A DNA stretch of 64,000 bases from Amycolatopsis coloradensis (GCF_001953865.1 NZ_MQUQ01000004.1:1-64000), one strand, 5' to 3'. Numbered from the stretch's first letter, positions 1-15,600 are shown. Numbers and translations are program-made. The notes: a model not told the origin generated them from the letters alone.

Positions 1-95
1 ACCCACTCAATCACCCAGAGGTGAGAGCTTGGTTCGTGTCCCGCAGCCACCCGGTTTCCCTGGCGACTTGGAGAACTTTACATGGCCCGCAGGGG

Positions 96-152
96 CTCGA
101 AACAGGGGGGTACCTTAACTGCGTTTCCGCAGGTCAAGCCCCCTGTTTCGGG
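96..152 (-). terminator. stem-loop downstream of tyrS
   Basis: The segment just past the tyrS stop codon contains inverted arms (GAAACAGGGGG at 99-109 against CCCCCTGTTTC at 139-149, extended by a few pairs) around a loop of about 29 bases. No U-run follows on the minus strand, so it is only a candidate transcription end. I recognise nothing else in bases 1-95. Confidence 0.35.
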
Positions 153-164
153 CCGGGCCACAGT

Positions 165-1439
165 TCAGCCCCCGACGCGGACGCCGGCGACGTTGCGCTT
201 GCCCTTGCGGACCACGAGCCAACGGCCGTGCAGAGCGTCGTCCGCGGACGGCTTCCACTCCTCGTCGGCGATCTTCGTGTTGTTGACGTACGCGCCGCCT
301 TCCTTGACGGTGCGGCGCGCGGCGCTCTTGCTGTCGACGAGCCCGGCGGTGATCAGCAGATCGACGATCGTCGACTCGCCGCTCGGGTCCGTCTTGCCGT
401 TCGGCACCTCGGCCATGGCGGCGTCGAGGGTCGAGGAGTCGAGTTCACGCAGCTCTCCCCTGCCGAAGAGCGCCTGGCTAGCGGCGACGACCTGCCGGGT
501 CGCCCCCTCGCCGTGCACCAGGGTCGTGAAGTCCTCCGCCAGCTTCCGCTGCGCGGACCGCAGGTGGGGGCGCTGCTCGGTGTCTTCGGCGAGTGCCGCG
601 ATCTCCTCCTGCCCGAGGAAGGAGAACATCTTCAGGTAGCGGATGACGTCGGCGTCGCTGACGTTCAGGAAGTACTGGAACCACGCGTACGGCGAGGTCA
701 TCTCCGGGTCGAGCCAGACGCTGCCGCCGCCGGTGGACTTCCCGAACTTGCGTCCCTCGGAGTCGGTGACCAGCGGCGCGGTCAGCGCGTGGGTGTGCCC
801 GCCGTCGGTTCGGCGGATCAGGTCGACACCGCCGACGAGGTTGCCCCACTGGTCCGAGCCGCCGATCTGCAGCTTGCAGCCGTACTCGCGGTACAGGTGC
901 AGGTAGTCCTGCGACTGCAGCAGCAGGTAGCTGAACTCGGTGTAGGAAATGCCGTCGCCTTCGAGGCGGCGCTTCACCGTCTCCCGGTTCAGCATCATGT
1001 TGACCGGGAAGTGCTTGCCGACGTCGCGCAGGAACTCGACCACGCTCTGCTTCGCGGTCCAGTCCAGGTTGTTCTCGATGACCGCGCCGGTCGGCGAGTC
1101 GTCGAAGTCGACGAACCGTTCCAGCTGTCCGCGGATCCGGTCGGCCCACTCGGAGACGGTGTCCACCGTGTTGAGGGTGCGTTCACCGGTGTCGCGCGGG
1201 TCGCCGATCATCCCGGTGGCGACGCCCGCCAGCACGATCGGGCGGTGCCCGGCGCGCTGGAAGCGCGAGAGCATCAGCAGCGGGACCAGGTTGCCGGCGT
1301 GCAGGCTCGGCGCCGTCGGGTCGAATCCGCAATAGAGCGTGAGGGGTCCTTGGTCGAGGTCTCGCCGCAGTGCGTCGGTGTCGGTGGATTGCGCGATCAG
1401 GCCGCGCCAGGTCAGCTCGTCAAGGATGTGCTCGCTCAC
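165..1439 (-). CDS. tyrS: Tyrosyl-tRNA synthetase
   Basis: This cytoplasmic class I aminoacyl-tRNA synthetase charges tRNA-Tyr using ATP. The 424-residue product has the normal length. A HIGH-type motif (HAGN, residues 47-50) and a KMSKS-type motif (KFGKS, 231-235) form the ATP site of the Rossmann domain, and the last 60 or so residues look like an S4 RNA-binding domain. The motif GGSDQWGN near 193-200 is typical of the TyrS tyrosine pocket. It lies 32 bases downstream of mpg on the same strand, the same pairing I recall from M. tuberculosis (Rv1688-Rv1689), so the two are probably cotranscribed. Nothing is unusual about it. Confidence 0.97.
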   Translation of the reverse strand: MSEHILDELTWRGLIAQSTDTDALRRDLDQGPLTLYCGFDPTAPSLHAGNLVPLLMLSRFQRAGHRPIVLAGVATGMIGDPRDTGERTLNTVDTVSEWADRIRGQLERFVDFDDSPTGAVIENNLDWTAKQSVVEFLRDVGKHFPVNMMLNRETVKRRLEGDGISYTEFSYLLLQSQDYLHLYREYGCKLQIGGSDQWGNLVGGVDLIRRTDGGHTHALTAPLVTDSEGRKFGKSTGGGSVWLDPEMTSPYAWFQYFLNVSDADVIRYLKMFSFLGQEEIAALAEDTEQRPHLRSAQRKLAEDFTTLVHGEGATRQVVAASQALFGRGELRELDSSTLDAAMAEVPNGKTDPSGESTIVDLLITAGLVDSKSAARRTVKEGGAYVNNTKIADEEWKPSADDALHGRWLVVRKGKRNVAGVRVGG

Positions 1440-1471
1440 GCCTGTAGATCCTCCCGCACCAGGTCAACCGA

Positions 1472-2107
1472 CTATCGGCCGGGGGCCGACGCCCGCCGCT
1501 TGCCGCCGCGCCGGTAGGTGGAGACGGCGGGCGAGCCGTCGATCCAGAACCGCCACGGCGTGTCCATCGCCATCGCGACGCCGACGCGCGGCCCGCTGCG
1601 GATGGACGATTCGGGGACGCGTTCACCGGTGTACAGCCGGACGGGTGACGCGGGATCGGTCAGGTCGACCCCGTTCTCGGCCTTGTCGATGCCGAGCACC
1701 GAGGTGAGGATGGCCGGGCCTTTGGCGAGTTCGCCGTTGCCCCGCGCCGACGGCCTGCGCGCCTTGGCGATGTCGGCACCGGACACCACCTCCCCGGCCC
1801 GAAGCAGCACGGCGCCCGGCTGCCCGTCTTCGGTGCCGACGACGTTGGCGCAGAAGTGCATGCCGTAGACGAAGTACACGTACAGATGCCCCGCCGGCCC
1901 CCACATGACCGCGTTGCGCGGGGTCTGACCGCGATAGCAGTGCGATGCGGGGTCGTCGAGTCCGCGATAGGCCTCCACCTCGACCAGGCGGACGGCGACC
2001 GTGCCGTCGGGACCGGTCGCTTCGATCACCGCTCCGAGCAGGAGCGTCGACAGCTCCACCGGATCCAGCGCCAGTTCCCGCCGGGTGAACTGCCTCCCGG
2101 TCACCAC
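1472..2107 (-). CDS. mpg: 3-methyladenine DNA glycosylase (AAG/MPG family)
   Basis: This is a base-excision-repair glycosylase of the alkyladenine (AAG) family that removes alkylated purines. Family features are VEVEAYRG, with the catalytic Glu, early in the protein, CYRGQTPRNAVMWG, and the YVYFVYGMH strand that follows. The product is about 211 residues, normal for bacterial members. The reading frame opens at a GTG at 2116, but GGGGA directly abuts that codon. The GTG at 2107 sits 9 bases from it and is preferred. It is the probable first gene of an mpg-tyrS operon. Its 5' end faces the 3' end of the beta-lactamase-like gene across about 20 bases, so it may also be read through from that gene. 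Confidence 0.92.
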   Translation of the reverse strand: MVTGRQFTRRELALDPVELSTLLLGAVIEATGPDGTVAVRLVEVEAYRGLDDPASHCYRGQTPRNAVMWGPAGHLYVYFVYGMHFCANVVGTEDGQPGAVLLRAGEVVSGADIAKARRPSARGNGELAKGPAILTSVLGIDKAENGVDLTDPASPVRLYTGERVPESSIRSGPRVGVAMAMDTPWRFWIDGSPAVSTYRRGGKRRASAPGR

Positions 2108-2125
2108 GTTCCGCACTCCCCGACC

Positions 2126-3541
2126 TTAACCGGAGGCTCCGACAGGTTCGCCATCCGCGCGGAACTCCGTGATCTTCGGCGCCACTCGCATGCCGGTGTA
2201 GCAGTACTCGGTGCCGTCGGGGAGTTTCGAGAACAGCACCGGCATCCAGTCGTCGCCGAACATCGAGTTCCTCCCGGCGAAGACGTTGTCCGACACGGGC
2301 ACCAGATCCGCCTCGATCGGCGGGGCGATTCCCTTGAGCGCATCGGCGAATTCGTAGACGAAGTGCAGCTTCCCGGCCTTCTCGGCGACGGTGATGATGA
2401 CGCCTTCGCGGCGATAGGTGCCCGCGAAAGGTGCGACGTTCGCCGAAGGCGGTGACGGCGGCGGAGCGAAGTCGGCGGGCACCTGCACTCCGGCGAGTTC
2501 GCCGAGCAGTTCCCGGGACAGGTCGTTGTACAGCCGATCCGTCGTGCCGTGGTTGGTGAGCAGGGCGAAGGCCAGCCCGGCTTCCGGGACCACCCGCAGG
2601 TAGGAGCGCTGCCCGATCGACGAGCCGTTGTGCCCGAAGCCGGAAACGCCGTTCCAGTCGTAGATCGACAGGCCCAGGCCCCAGCCGTCGGAGCCGAGCG
2701 TCCACTTGTCGGGCACTTCGACCTCGCGACGCCGCATCGCGGTCACCGTGTCCTCGGCGAGCACGCGAGTCCCGTCGGCCGCGGTGCCGTCCAGCAGCAT
2801 CCGCGCGAAGCGGACCACGTCACCGGCGGTGGCCAGGACTCGGCCGTAGGGACCGGCGTTACGCGGCATGAGATCCCAGGCGGCCGTCGGCTCCGGGTCC
2901 TGCCCGAGATGCCCCATCGCGACCCGGAACCGCAACGCCTCTTCGGGCAGGGTCATCGTCTCGGCGAGCCCGAGGGGCGCGATGAGCCGCTCCCGCAGGG
3001 CGTTGTCCCAGGTCAGACCGGTGAGCACCTCGATGATCCGGCCGAGCACGTTGTACCCGACGCTGCTGTAGGACGCCGCCGTCCCCGGCGGGCAGTCCAT
3101 CGCCACTCCTCTCGCCGCTTCGACGTACTTGGCGAGACAGTCGTCACCGCGTCCGGTGTCGTCGGTGAAGTCGCAGGTGAGGCCGCTCGTGTGACTCAGC
3201 AGCCGTCGGGCGGTGATCGTCCTGGTCGCGTCCGGATCGACCGTCGCGAACTCCGGCAAGACCTCGATCACCGGTGCGTCGAGATCCAGCCGCCCTTCCT
3301 CGGCAAGGCCCATCACCAGCGCGGCCGTGTAGACCTTCGCGACCGAGCCGAGCTGGAAGACCGAATCGGTGGTGGTCTCGACGCCGGTCCCCCGGTGCAG
3401 GATCCCGCTCGCGAGTTCGTGGAGCTCGCCGTCGACGAGCACCGCGAGGGTCGCACCGGGAACTCGGTGTTCGGCTCGCAGAGAGTCGAGGCGGGACTGC
3501 CAGTGGGCGAGGTCGAATAGTGTCCGTACACTGTTAGGCAT
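2126..3541 (-). CDS. Serine hydrolase, class C beta-lactamase / esterase family
   Basis: This 471-residue beta-lactamase-fold serine hydrolase (PF00144) has the catalytic tetrad SVAK at residues 66-69, a YSSVGYN segment at 158-164 where class C enzymes carry YxN, and GHNGSS near residue 300 as the third motif. A further C-terminal domain of about 100 residues follows. No signal peptide is visible, so a cytoplasmic esterase or peptidase role is more likely than resistance. The substrate cannot be told from sequence. The start is the ATG at 3541, which lies inside an inverted repeat shared with the divergent TetR gene. This suggests repression by that regulator and a very short or absent 5' leader. 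Confidence 0.82.
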   Translation of the reverse strand: MPNSVRTLFDLAHWQSRLDSLRAEHRVPGATLAVLVDGELHELASGILHRGTGVETTTDSVFQLGSVAKVYTAALVMGLAEEGRLDLDAPVIEVLPEFATVDPDATRTITARRLLSHTSGLTCDFTDDTGRGDDCLAKYVEAARGVAMDCPPGTAASYSSVGYNVLGRIIEVLTGLTWDNALRERLIAPLGLAETMTLPEEALRFRVAMGHLGQDPEPTAAWDLMPRNAGPYGRVLATAGDVVRFARMLLDGTAADGTRVLAEDTVTAMRRREVEVPDKWTLGSDGWGLGLSIYDWNGVSGFGHNGSSIGQRSYLRVVPEAGLAFALLTNHGTTDRLYNDLSRELLGELAGVQVPADFAPPPSPPSANVAPFAGTYRREGVIITVAEKAGKLHFVYEFADALKGIAPPIEADLVPVSDNVFAGRNSMFGDDWMPVLFSKLPDGTEYCYTGMRVAPKITEFRADGEPVGASG

Positions 3542-3557
3542 ACTGAACACTGTACGG
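3524..3557. promoter_or_regulatory. Putative TetR operator, inverted repeat
   Basis: Arms CCGTACACTGTT (3524-3535) and AACACTGTACGG (3546-3557) are complementary at 11 of 12 positions around a 10-base centre. It is the only such repeat in the 33-base divergent gap. The left arm and centre cover the start codon of the serine hydrolase, and the right arm lies 17 bases before the TetR start. The expected mode is repression of both genes with autoregulation; that part is inference. Confidence 0.7.
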
Positions 3558-3574
3558 AAAAGTAGGGAACGCGG

Positions 3575-4279
3575 ATGTCGATCTGGGTTCGTCCTCCGAA
3601 ACGCAAACGCGACCAGCCGGCGCTGAGCAGGGAAAAGATCGTTTCCGCGGCCATCGAACTGCTCGACGCCGAAGGCATCGACGCGCTGAGCATGCGGAAA
3701 CTCGGGATCCGGCTCGACGTGGCCGCCGCGTCGATGTACACCCACCTGGCCGGCAAGGACGAGCTGGTGGAACTGGTCGTCGACGAGATCTACGGCGAAG
3801 TCGCGCTCCCGGAGCCGGGTCCGTGGCGGGCGGCGGCGACGCGATTCGCCCACGACCTGCGCTCGGTGTTTCTTCGCCACCCCTGGATCGGCTCGCTGCT
3901 CGGCGAGGCGGGGGTGGCGTATCTGGGGCCGAACGTCCTGCGGCTGTCGGAGGCCGCGCTGGCACTGTTCGAGGACGCGGGATTCTCGCTGGACGACGCA
4001 GACCTGGCGTTCAACACGGTGATGGCGTTCGTCGTCGGGAGGGCCACCAGCGAGGCCGCGTGGCTCACGACGCTCAAGCGCAGTGGGCAGAGCGAGCGGG
4101 AGTGGAAAGACCGCCTGTGGCCCGCCGCTGAGCAGGCCGTGCAGGACCACCCGCGGCTGAAGAAGCTGTATGCGGCACAGCGGGAACGGAAGCCCGAGGA
4201 GACCAACGACTCCGACTTCGAGCGTGGCCTTGGCTGCGTTCTCGACGGCTTGGCGGCCAAGCTTCCTTGGAGTACATGA
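3575..4279 (+). CDS. TetR family regulator (TetR_C_1 type)
   Basis: The product is 234 residues. The N-terminal helix-turn-helix spans about residues 18-65 (LSREKIVSAAIELLDAEG, then LGIRLDVAAASMYTHLAGKD). An all-helical C-terminal ligand domain of the tetracycline-repressor class follows, recognisable from FLRHPWIGSLL and the VMAFVVG helix. It is transcribed divergently from the serine hydrolase with a palindromic operator between, so it most likely represses that gene and itself. The ligand is unknown. A palindromic terminator overlaps its last codons. Confidence 0.9.
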   Translation: MSIWVRPPKRKRDQPALSREKIVSAAIELLDAEGIDALSMRKLGIRLDVAAASMYTHLAGKDELVELVVDEIYGEVALPEPGPWRAAATRFAHDLRSVFLRHPWIGSLLGEAGVAYLGPNVLRLSEAALALFEDAGFSLDDADLAFNTVMAFVVGRATSEAAWLTTLKRSGQSEREWKDRLWPAAEQAVQDHPRLKKLYAAQRERKPEETNDSDFERGLGCVLDGLAAKLPWST

Positions 4280-4327
4280 AGGCCCCCTTCCTGTACTCAG
4301 GCGCAAGGAAGGGGGCCATCATGTACT
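4271..4327. terminator. Bidirectional terminator palindrome (GTGAAGG-type family)
   Basis: A long inverted repeat with arms around ATGAAGGCCCCCTTCCT and AGGAAGGGGGCCATCATG sits between the convergent tetR and argH genes. It is one of at least eight related palindromes in this window and is placed to stop transcription from both sides. Confidence 0.7.
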
Positions 4328-4332
4328 TCTGG

Positions 4333-8769
<4,437 letters not shown>

Positions 8770-8773
<4 letters not shown>

Positions 8774-9686
8774 GGGAGCTCCGTTTCGGGGAAGACCATG
8801 GTACCGATGCCGCGGGAGGTGAAGACCTCCAGCAGCACCGAATGGGCGATGCGGCCGTCGATCACGTGCGCCCGGCGGACACCGCCGCGGATGGCGCGCA
8901 CGCAGGCCTCCATCTTCGGGATCATGCCGCTGGCGAGGCCGGGCAAGAGGGTTTCGAGACGGTCCACGCGGATGCGGTCGACCAGCGAGCCGCGGTCCGG
9001 CCAGTTGGCGTAAAGGCCTTCGACGTCGGTGAGGACGACGAGTTTCTCCGCGCCCAGCGCGGCGGCCAGCGCACCGGCGGCGGTGTCGGCGTTGATGTTG
9101 TGCACGACGCCGTCGATGTCCGGCGCCACGGTGGACACCACGGGGATCCGGCCCGCGTTGACGATGTCGAGCACCGCGTCCGGGTTGACCTCGGAGACCT
9201 CGCCGACCAGCCCGATGTCGACGGGTACGCCGTCCACAGTGGCCTGTTTGCGCTCGGCGGTGAACAACCGCGCGTCCTCGCCGGAGATGCCGACCGCGTA
9301 CGGGCCGTGCGCGTTGATCAGCCCGACCAGTTCGCGGCTGACCTGGCCGGTCAGCACCATGCGGACGATGTCCATCGTCTCGGGCGTGGTGACGCGCAGA
9401 CCACCCTTGAACTCGCCTTCGACGCCGAGCCGGTTGAGCATCGCGGTGATCTGCGGGCCGCCGCCGTGCACCACCACCGGACGCAGCCCGGCCATGCGCA
9501 GGAACACCATGTCCTCGGCGAAAGCCTGCTTGAGGCTCTCGTCGATCATGGCGTTGCCGCCGTACTTCACCACGACGGTGGCGCCGTGGAAGCGCTGCAA
9601 CCAGGGCAGGGCCTCGATGAGGATCGCGGCTTTCTCGGCGGCCGTCGCGAGCCGTTCGTCCGCGGGGACCGTGGATTCGGAAGGGC

Positions 9687-9690
<4 letters not shown>
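8770..9690 (-). CDS. argB: Acetylglutamate kinase
   Basis: ArgB phosphorylates N-acetylglutamate and is usually the arginine-inhibited step. It is 306 residues. Amino-acid-kinase motifs are KYGGNAM near residues 43-49, VHGGGPQI, and [21 protein letters not shown] in the C-terminal half. The ATG at 9690 overlaps the argJ stop (ATGA), and the stop overlaps argD (GTGA), giving tight translational coupling. Confidence 0.97.
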
Positions 9691-11923
<2,233 letters not shown>

Positions 11924-11972
11924 TCACCCGATATAGGCCAGCCCCTGTCCCTTGTCCGGGCATCCTTGCCGC

Positions 11973-12938
11973 ATGACAGACACGCCCGGCCGGCTGCTCA
12001 GCCTGCTGTCACTGTTGCAGACACCACGCGAATGGCCTGGCAGCGAGCTCGCCGAGCGGCTGGAGGTCAGCCAGCGGACCATCCGGCGCGACATCGACCG
12101 GCTGCGTGAGCTCGGTTACCCAGTCGAGGCGTCACGAGGCTCCGACGGCGGTTACCGGCTTGGCGCGGGCGCGGCGATGCCACCGCTGCTGCTCGACGAC
12201 GAGGAGGCCGTCGCGATCGCGGTCGGTCTCCGTGGTGCCGCCGGACAGGCGATCTCGGGGATCGAAGAGTCGTCGGTGCGGGCACTGGCGAAGCTCGAGC
12301 AGGTGCTGCCCTCACGACTGCGGTACCGCGTCAGCGCGCTGGGTGCCGCGACCGTGCCGCTGCCCGGCACCGGCCCCGCGGTGGACCCGGAACACCTCAC
12401 CGTCTTCGCCGGCGCGATCGCCAACACCGAGCGGACACGCTTCGCCTACCGCACCGGCGACGGGACCGAATCCCGGCGGCACGTCGAACCGCACCGGCTC
12501 GTCTCGGCCGGGCGCCGCTGGTACCTACTCGGCTACGACCTCGACCGCGACGGCTGGCGGATCTTCCGCGCGGACCGGATCTCCGAACCGCGAGCGACCG
12601 GCGGCCGGGCCACCCCCAGGCAGCCGCCCGCGGAGGATGTGGCGGCCTACGTCACCGACAGGATGTACAGCCTCCTTCCCACCTACAGTGCGCGCGTGAC
12701 CCTGCACGCGCCGATGAACCAGGTCGCCCCCGCGATCGGGGACAGCATCGGCGAAATCGAGCCGATCGATAACGGGAACTGCGTCTGGAACGCGGGCGCG
12801 GACACCCTCGACTGGCTCGCGTTCCGGCTGCTGGGGCTCGGTTGTGAATTCACCGTGCACGAGCCGCCGGAACTGATCGGCCACCTGCGGGAGATGGCGG
12901 CGCGGGTGAACCGCGGCATTTCGTCCACAGTGGACTGA
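11973..12938 (+). CDS. WYL-domain transcriptional regulator (DeoR-like HTH)
   Basis: The product is 321 residues. The N-terminal winged helix (PGRLLSLLSLLQTPREWPGS, then VSQRTIRRDIDRLRELGYPV) is followed by a WYL sensor domain with the RRHVEPHRLVSAGRRWYLLG segment and a C-terminal WCX extension. Proteins of this architecture sense nucleotides or single-stranded nucleic acid and control metabolism or defence genes; the target here is unknown. ATG 11973 gives a normal N-terminus. It is divergent from argC and converges on a small HTH gene 42 bases away, so it stands as a single-gene unit. Confidence 0.88.
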   Translation: MTDTPGRLLSLLSLLQTPREWPGSELAERLEVSQRTIRRDIDRLRELGYPVEASRGSDGGYRLGAGAAMPPLLLDDEEAVAIAVGLRGAAGQAISGIEESSVRALAKLEQVLPSRLRYRVSALGAATVPLPGTGPAVDPEHLTVFAGAIANTERTRFAYRTGDGTESRRHVEPHRLVSAGRRWYLLGYDLDRDGWRIFRADRISEPRATGGRATPRQPPAEDVAAYVTDRMYSLLPTYSARVTLHAPMNQVAPAIGDSIGEIEPIDNGNCVWNAGADTLDWLAFRLLGLGCEFTVHEPPELIGHLREMAARVNRGISSTVD

Positions 12939-12980
12939 CGGCGGCCGCGAGAGCCGGGTGACCCCCGCGACCGCCTGGGT

Positions 12981-13475
12981 TCAGCCGAGTTCACCTACCT
13001 CTCGCTGACTTGGCGGAATCGGGAGATAGGCGCCCCGGCGCTCCGGGTCGCAGCCGACCCTCGGCAGTCGTGCCCTGATCCCGCCCGGCGTCCGTTCGAA
13101 CCGCCGCGCGATCTCCTCGACGCTTTCCCCGGCCAGCCAACGGCCTTCCAGTTCGGCGTCCAGCTCTTCGGACCACGGCAGGCCCTGGTGCGCGGGGCGG
13201 TCGGCCGATCTTCGGCGACCGTTCCGGCCGTTGCTCCGACCGGCGAACGCCATCAGCGTGTCGGAAAGGACGGTCGCCAAAGCCGGTACGGCCTCGGCGT
13301 CGATGTCGAGCCTGCCTTCGGCGACAGGCTCCTCCTGCGGTCCGGCTCCGCCGACCATGACGGTCACCCAGCGGTCTTCCCCGGCCGCGCCGCCACCCTC
13401 ACGGGCGGCGACCTCGATGCGATAAACGGTGTCCTGCACGCGGATCTCGGTCCGGTGCTCTTCGACAATGGTCAT
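12981..13475 (-). CDS. Hypothetical protein with C-terminal helix-turn-helix
   Basis: This product is about 164 residues from ATG 13475; the frame continues upstream but with non-genic composition. The N-terminal half is a small alpha/beta region (TEIRVQDTVYRIEV...DRWVTVMVGG). The C-terminal 60 residues, PWSEELDAELEGRWLAGESV followed by EEIARRFERTPGGIRARLPR, look like the Myb/HTH-like tail found on varied bacterial proteins, where it likely binds DNA. I do not recognise the whole protein. It converges on the WYL gene. Confidence 0.6.
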   Translation of the reverse strand: MTIVEEHRTEIRVQDTVYRIEVAAREGGGAAGEDRWVTVMVGGAGPQEEPVAEGRLDIDAEAVPALATVLSDTLMAFAGRSNGRNGRRRSADRPAHQGLPWSEELDAELEGRWLAGESVEEIARRFERTPGGIRARLPRVGCDPERRGAYLPIPPSQREVGELG

Positions 13476-13604
13476 GCCGGGGACGCTAACGGGCGGCCCC
13501 GACAATTCCCCGGCCCGGCGACGGGAATTCGGGCCGGGAGGGTGGATGACCGGTACTTTCAGCGCTTTTCGGGACGAGAGGGTGCCGGTCATGGCGGCTT
13601 GTCA

Positions 13605-13636
13605 CCGCATTTAGAGAACTAATTGCGGTGAGGCAC
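13605..13636. repeat. 32-bp direct repeat, copy 1, with internal palindrome
   Basis: CCGCATTTAG and CTAATTGCGG form a near-perfect inverted repeat (one mismatch), followed by TGAGGCAC. The same 32 bases recur at 13966-13997 with a single A/G difference. The two copies bracket a 330-base gap that also holds two terminator palindromes and a GGCGAC-rich tract. Confidence 0.8.
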
Positions 13637-13659
13637 GGCACCGGCGCGGGTCGCGAGCA

Positions 13660-13770
13660 GGAGTAGCGGCGGGCGACGGCGACGGTGAGCGCGACGGCGG
13701 GCGGCGGGCGACGGCGACGGCGGGCGACGGCGGGCGGCGGCGCAGGTGACGGTGACGGTGACGGTGAGCT
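13660..13770. repeat. Low-complexity GGCGAC/GGTGAC tract
   Basis: About 110 bases consist of imperfect short repeats of GGCGAC, GGCGG and, at the end, GGTGAC (four in a row near 13745-13765). No plausible protein is encoded. It lies in the 538-base gap 13476-14013, which otherwise holds only the repeats and palindromes listed here. Confidence 0.7.
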
Positions 13771-13776
13771 GGTCGC

Positions 13777-13841
13777 CGCAAGTACATGAAGGCCCCCTTC
13801 CTTGCGCCTAGCGCAAGGAAGGGGGCCTTCATGTACTTGCG
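13777..13841. terminator. Perfect 31-bp-arm palindrome, GTGAAGG/ATGAAGG family
   Basis: Two arms of 31 bases are fully complementary around a 3-base loop (CTA); each arm contains ATGAAGGCCCCCTTCC. It belongs to the same family as the element between tetR and argH. It lies upstream of the small HTH gene and downstream of the aminopeptidase gene (minus strand), so it can terminate the latter. Confidence 0.75.
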
Positions 13842-13877
13842 AAAGCGTGGGCTCGTGGCTTAGGTACCTACGCTGGG

Positions 13878-13940
13878 CCTGGTTCGTGAAGGGCTCCTTG
13901 AGGGACTCTGGGTCCCTCAAGGAGCCCTTCACGGACCAGG
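13878..13940. terminator. Second palindrome, GTGAAGGGCTCCTTGAGGG subfamily
   Basis: Arms of about 27 bases (GTGAAGGGCTCCTTGAGGG against CCCTCAAGGAGCCCTTCAC) around a short loop. The sequence is a variant of the preceding palindrome and follows it by 36 bases. A half-copy of this subfamily also occurs at 42388-42412. Confidence 0.7.
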
Positions 13941-13965
13941 GAAACCACCAGCACCGCCAGACACG

Positions 13966-13997
13966 CCGCATTTAGAGGACTAATTGCGGTGAGGCAC
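13966..13997. repeat. 32-bp direct repeat, copy 2
   Basis: This is the partner of 13605-13636 with one substitution. It ends 16 bases before the stop codon of the aminopeptidase gene, so one role could be as the primary terminator of that gene. Confidence 0.8.
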
Positions 13998-14013
13998 CTC
14001 AAAGCGACCGGGC

Positions 14014-15600
14014 TCAGAAAGGCAGCGCCTGGGCCAGCGCCTCCTTCTTCACTTCAGCGACGGACGGCACGTCCGACTTCTTCGCACCGGCCGACGAACC
14101 GGCCGGAACCGGCTGCGGGACCGGGGTGCACTGCACGTCCGAACCGTTGCCCGGCTTCCGCACGGGCAGCTTTCCGGTCAGCAGGTAGTCCGCGATCTTG
14201 TCGTCCACACAGGACACACCGGACAGCGAGCCCGAGTGCGTGGTGCCACCGGGCGCGCTGATCAGGCTGGAGTTCGGGTAGCGCTTGCGGACCTCGATGC
14301 TGCCGGGGTACGGCGTCGCGGCGTCGTTCTCCTCGTTGACCAGCAGGATGCCCGGCACCTTGCGGCCGTCGATCTCCACCGGCTTGCCCGGCTTCGCGGG
14401 CCAGTTGAGGCACGGCGCGTTGAACCAGGCGTTGCCCCAGGTCTCGAACGGCGCCCGGAAGTGCGTGACCCAGTTGTCGAACTTCCAGCGGTTCCAGCTC
14501 TGCGGCCACGCGACATCGGTGCACTGCACGGCCGCGTACACCGCGTACCCGTTGTCCTGACCCGGCGGGTGGGAGCCGTCGTACAGGCCCTTCAGGGTCT
14601 GCCAGTCTCCCTTGTGGACCCAGCCCGAGAACGCGTTCGCAATATCTTCCCAGCCGAAGACGTAGTACCCGGCCTGAAGGAAGATGTCCGTCCACTCGGA
14701 GCCACCGATGACACCGCCCGCGGGCTTGTCGTACAGCTTCCTCTGCTCGGCGTACCACAGCTTCTCGACCGCGGACGCGGTCTTGCCGAGATGGTAGACG
14801 TCGTCGTACTCGGCGAGCCAGCCGAAGTAGGTCTTGATGTTCTTGTCGAAGGCGATGTCCTGGTTCAGGTTCGCCTTGTACCAGACATCGCGGGGGTCGA
14901 CGGTGCCGTCGAACACCATCCGCCGCACGTTCTGCGGGAACAGCGTGCTGTAGACCTGGCCGAGGTAGGTGCCGTAGGAGAAGCCGTAGTAGTTGATCTG
15001 CTTCTCGCCCAGCGCCTTGCGCAGGCTGTCGACGTCCTTCGCGACATCGATGGTCTTGATGTGCTCGAGGATCGCGCCGTTCTTGGCGCACGCTTCCGCG
15101 TAGCCCTTCGCCTTGTCGAACCACGCTTTCTCGAGCGCGCGCGTGGTCGGCACGTACTGCGGGCGGTTGTAGGAGGCGTAGTTGCCGTCGCAGGTCAGCG
15201 ACGGCTTGCTCTCCCCGACCCCACGCGGGTCGAAGCCGATCCAGTCGTACTCCTCACCCGCCTTCTTGGGGACGGCCCGGCCGAGCGTCGACAGGCCGAG
15301 GCCGGAGCCGCCGGGACCACCCGGGTTGACCAGCATGACGCCCTGCGATCGGGCGGACTTGTGCTTCACGCGCGAGACGGCGATCGAGATCTTCTCCCCG
15401 CCGGGCTTCGCGTAGTCCAGCGGGACCTCGAGGAAGCCGCATTCCGCGCCGGCCTTGACCAGGCTCGGACGCGTGCAGGCTCCCCAGGAGATGGGCTTCG
15501 GATCGAAGTCCGACGCCGAGGCGGCCGTGGCGGAGGGAGCGAGCGCCATGGTGCCGACGCCGATCCCCGCGACCGCCAGGGCGGCAACGAATTTCTTCAC
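14014..15600 (-). CDS. Secreted tripeptidyl aminopeptidase-like alpha/beta hydrolase (S33, TAP C-terminal domain)
   Basis: The 528-residue product begins with a clear signal peptide (MKKFVAALAVAGIGVG... cleaving near ATA, residues 25-27). The alpha/beta-hydrolase core has the oxyanion NPGGPGGSG at 92-100, nucleophile elbow GFSYGTY with Ser208, Asp426 in NEENDAATP and His455 in GTTHSGS. A lid domain and a TAP-like C-terminus match Streptomyces secreted tripeptidyl aminopeptidases, which remove N-terminal tripeptides from peptides outside the cell. It is a single-gene unit, diverging from the AlkD-like gene. Substrate length preference is inference. Confidence 0.88.
   Translation of the reverse strand: MKKFVAALAVAGIGVGTMALAPSATAASASDFDPKPISWGACTRPSLVKAGAECGFLEVPLDYAKPGGEKISIAVSRVKHKSARSQGVMLVNPGGPGGSGLGLSTLGRAVPKKAGEEYDWIGFDPRGVGESKPSLTCDGNYASYNRPQYVPTTRALEKAWFDKAKGYAEACAKNGAILEHIKTIDVAKDVDSLRKALGEKQINYYGFSYGTYLGQVYSTLFPQNVRRMVFDGTVDPRDVWYKANLNQDIAFDKNIKTYFGWLAEYDDVYHLGKTASAVEKLWYAEQRKLYDKPAGGVIGGSEWTDIFLQAGYYVFGWEDIANAFSGWVHKGDWQTLKGLYDGSHPPGQDNGYAVYAAVQCTDVAWPQSWNRWKFDNWVTHFRAPFETWGNAWFNAPCLNWPAKPGKPVEIDGRKVPGILLVNEENDAATPYPGSIEVRKRYPNSSLISAPGGTTHSGSLSGVSCVDDKIADYLLTGKLPVRKPGNGSDVQCTPVPQPVPAGSSAGAKKSDVPSVAEVKKEALAQALPF

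Noticed and set aside
1..164. rRNA or tRNA gene beyond tyrS
   Set aside because: No tRNA T-loop or rRNA-like sequence is present in the 164 bases available.
21..1517. Long plus-strand frame opposite tyrS
   Set aside because: tyrS on the minus strand is unambiguous; the opposite frame has no recognisable domain.
13660..13770. CRISPR-like array
   Set aside because: The units are 6-9 bases, imperfect and without spacers; it is a low-complexity tract.
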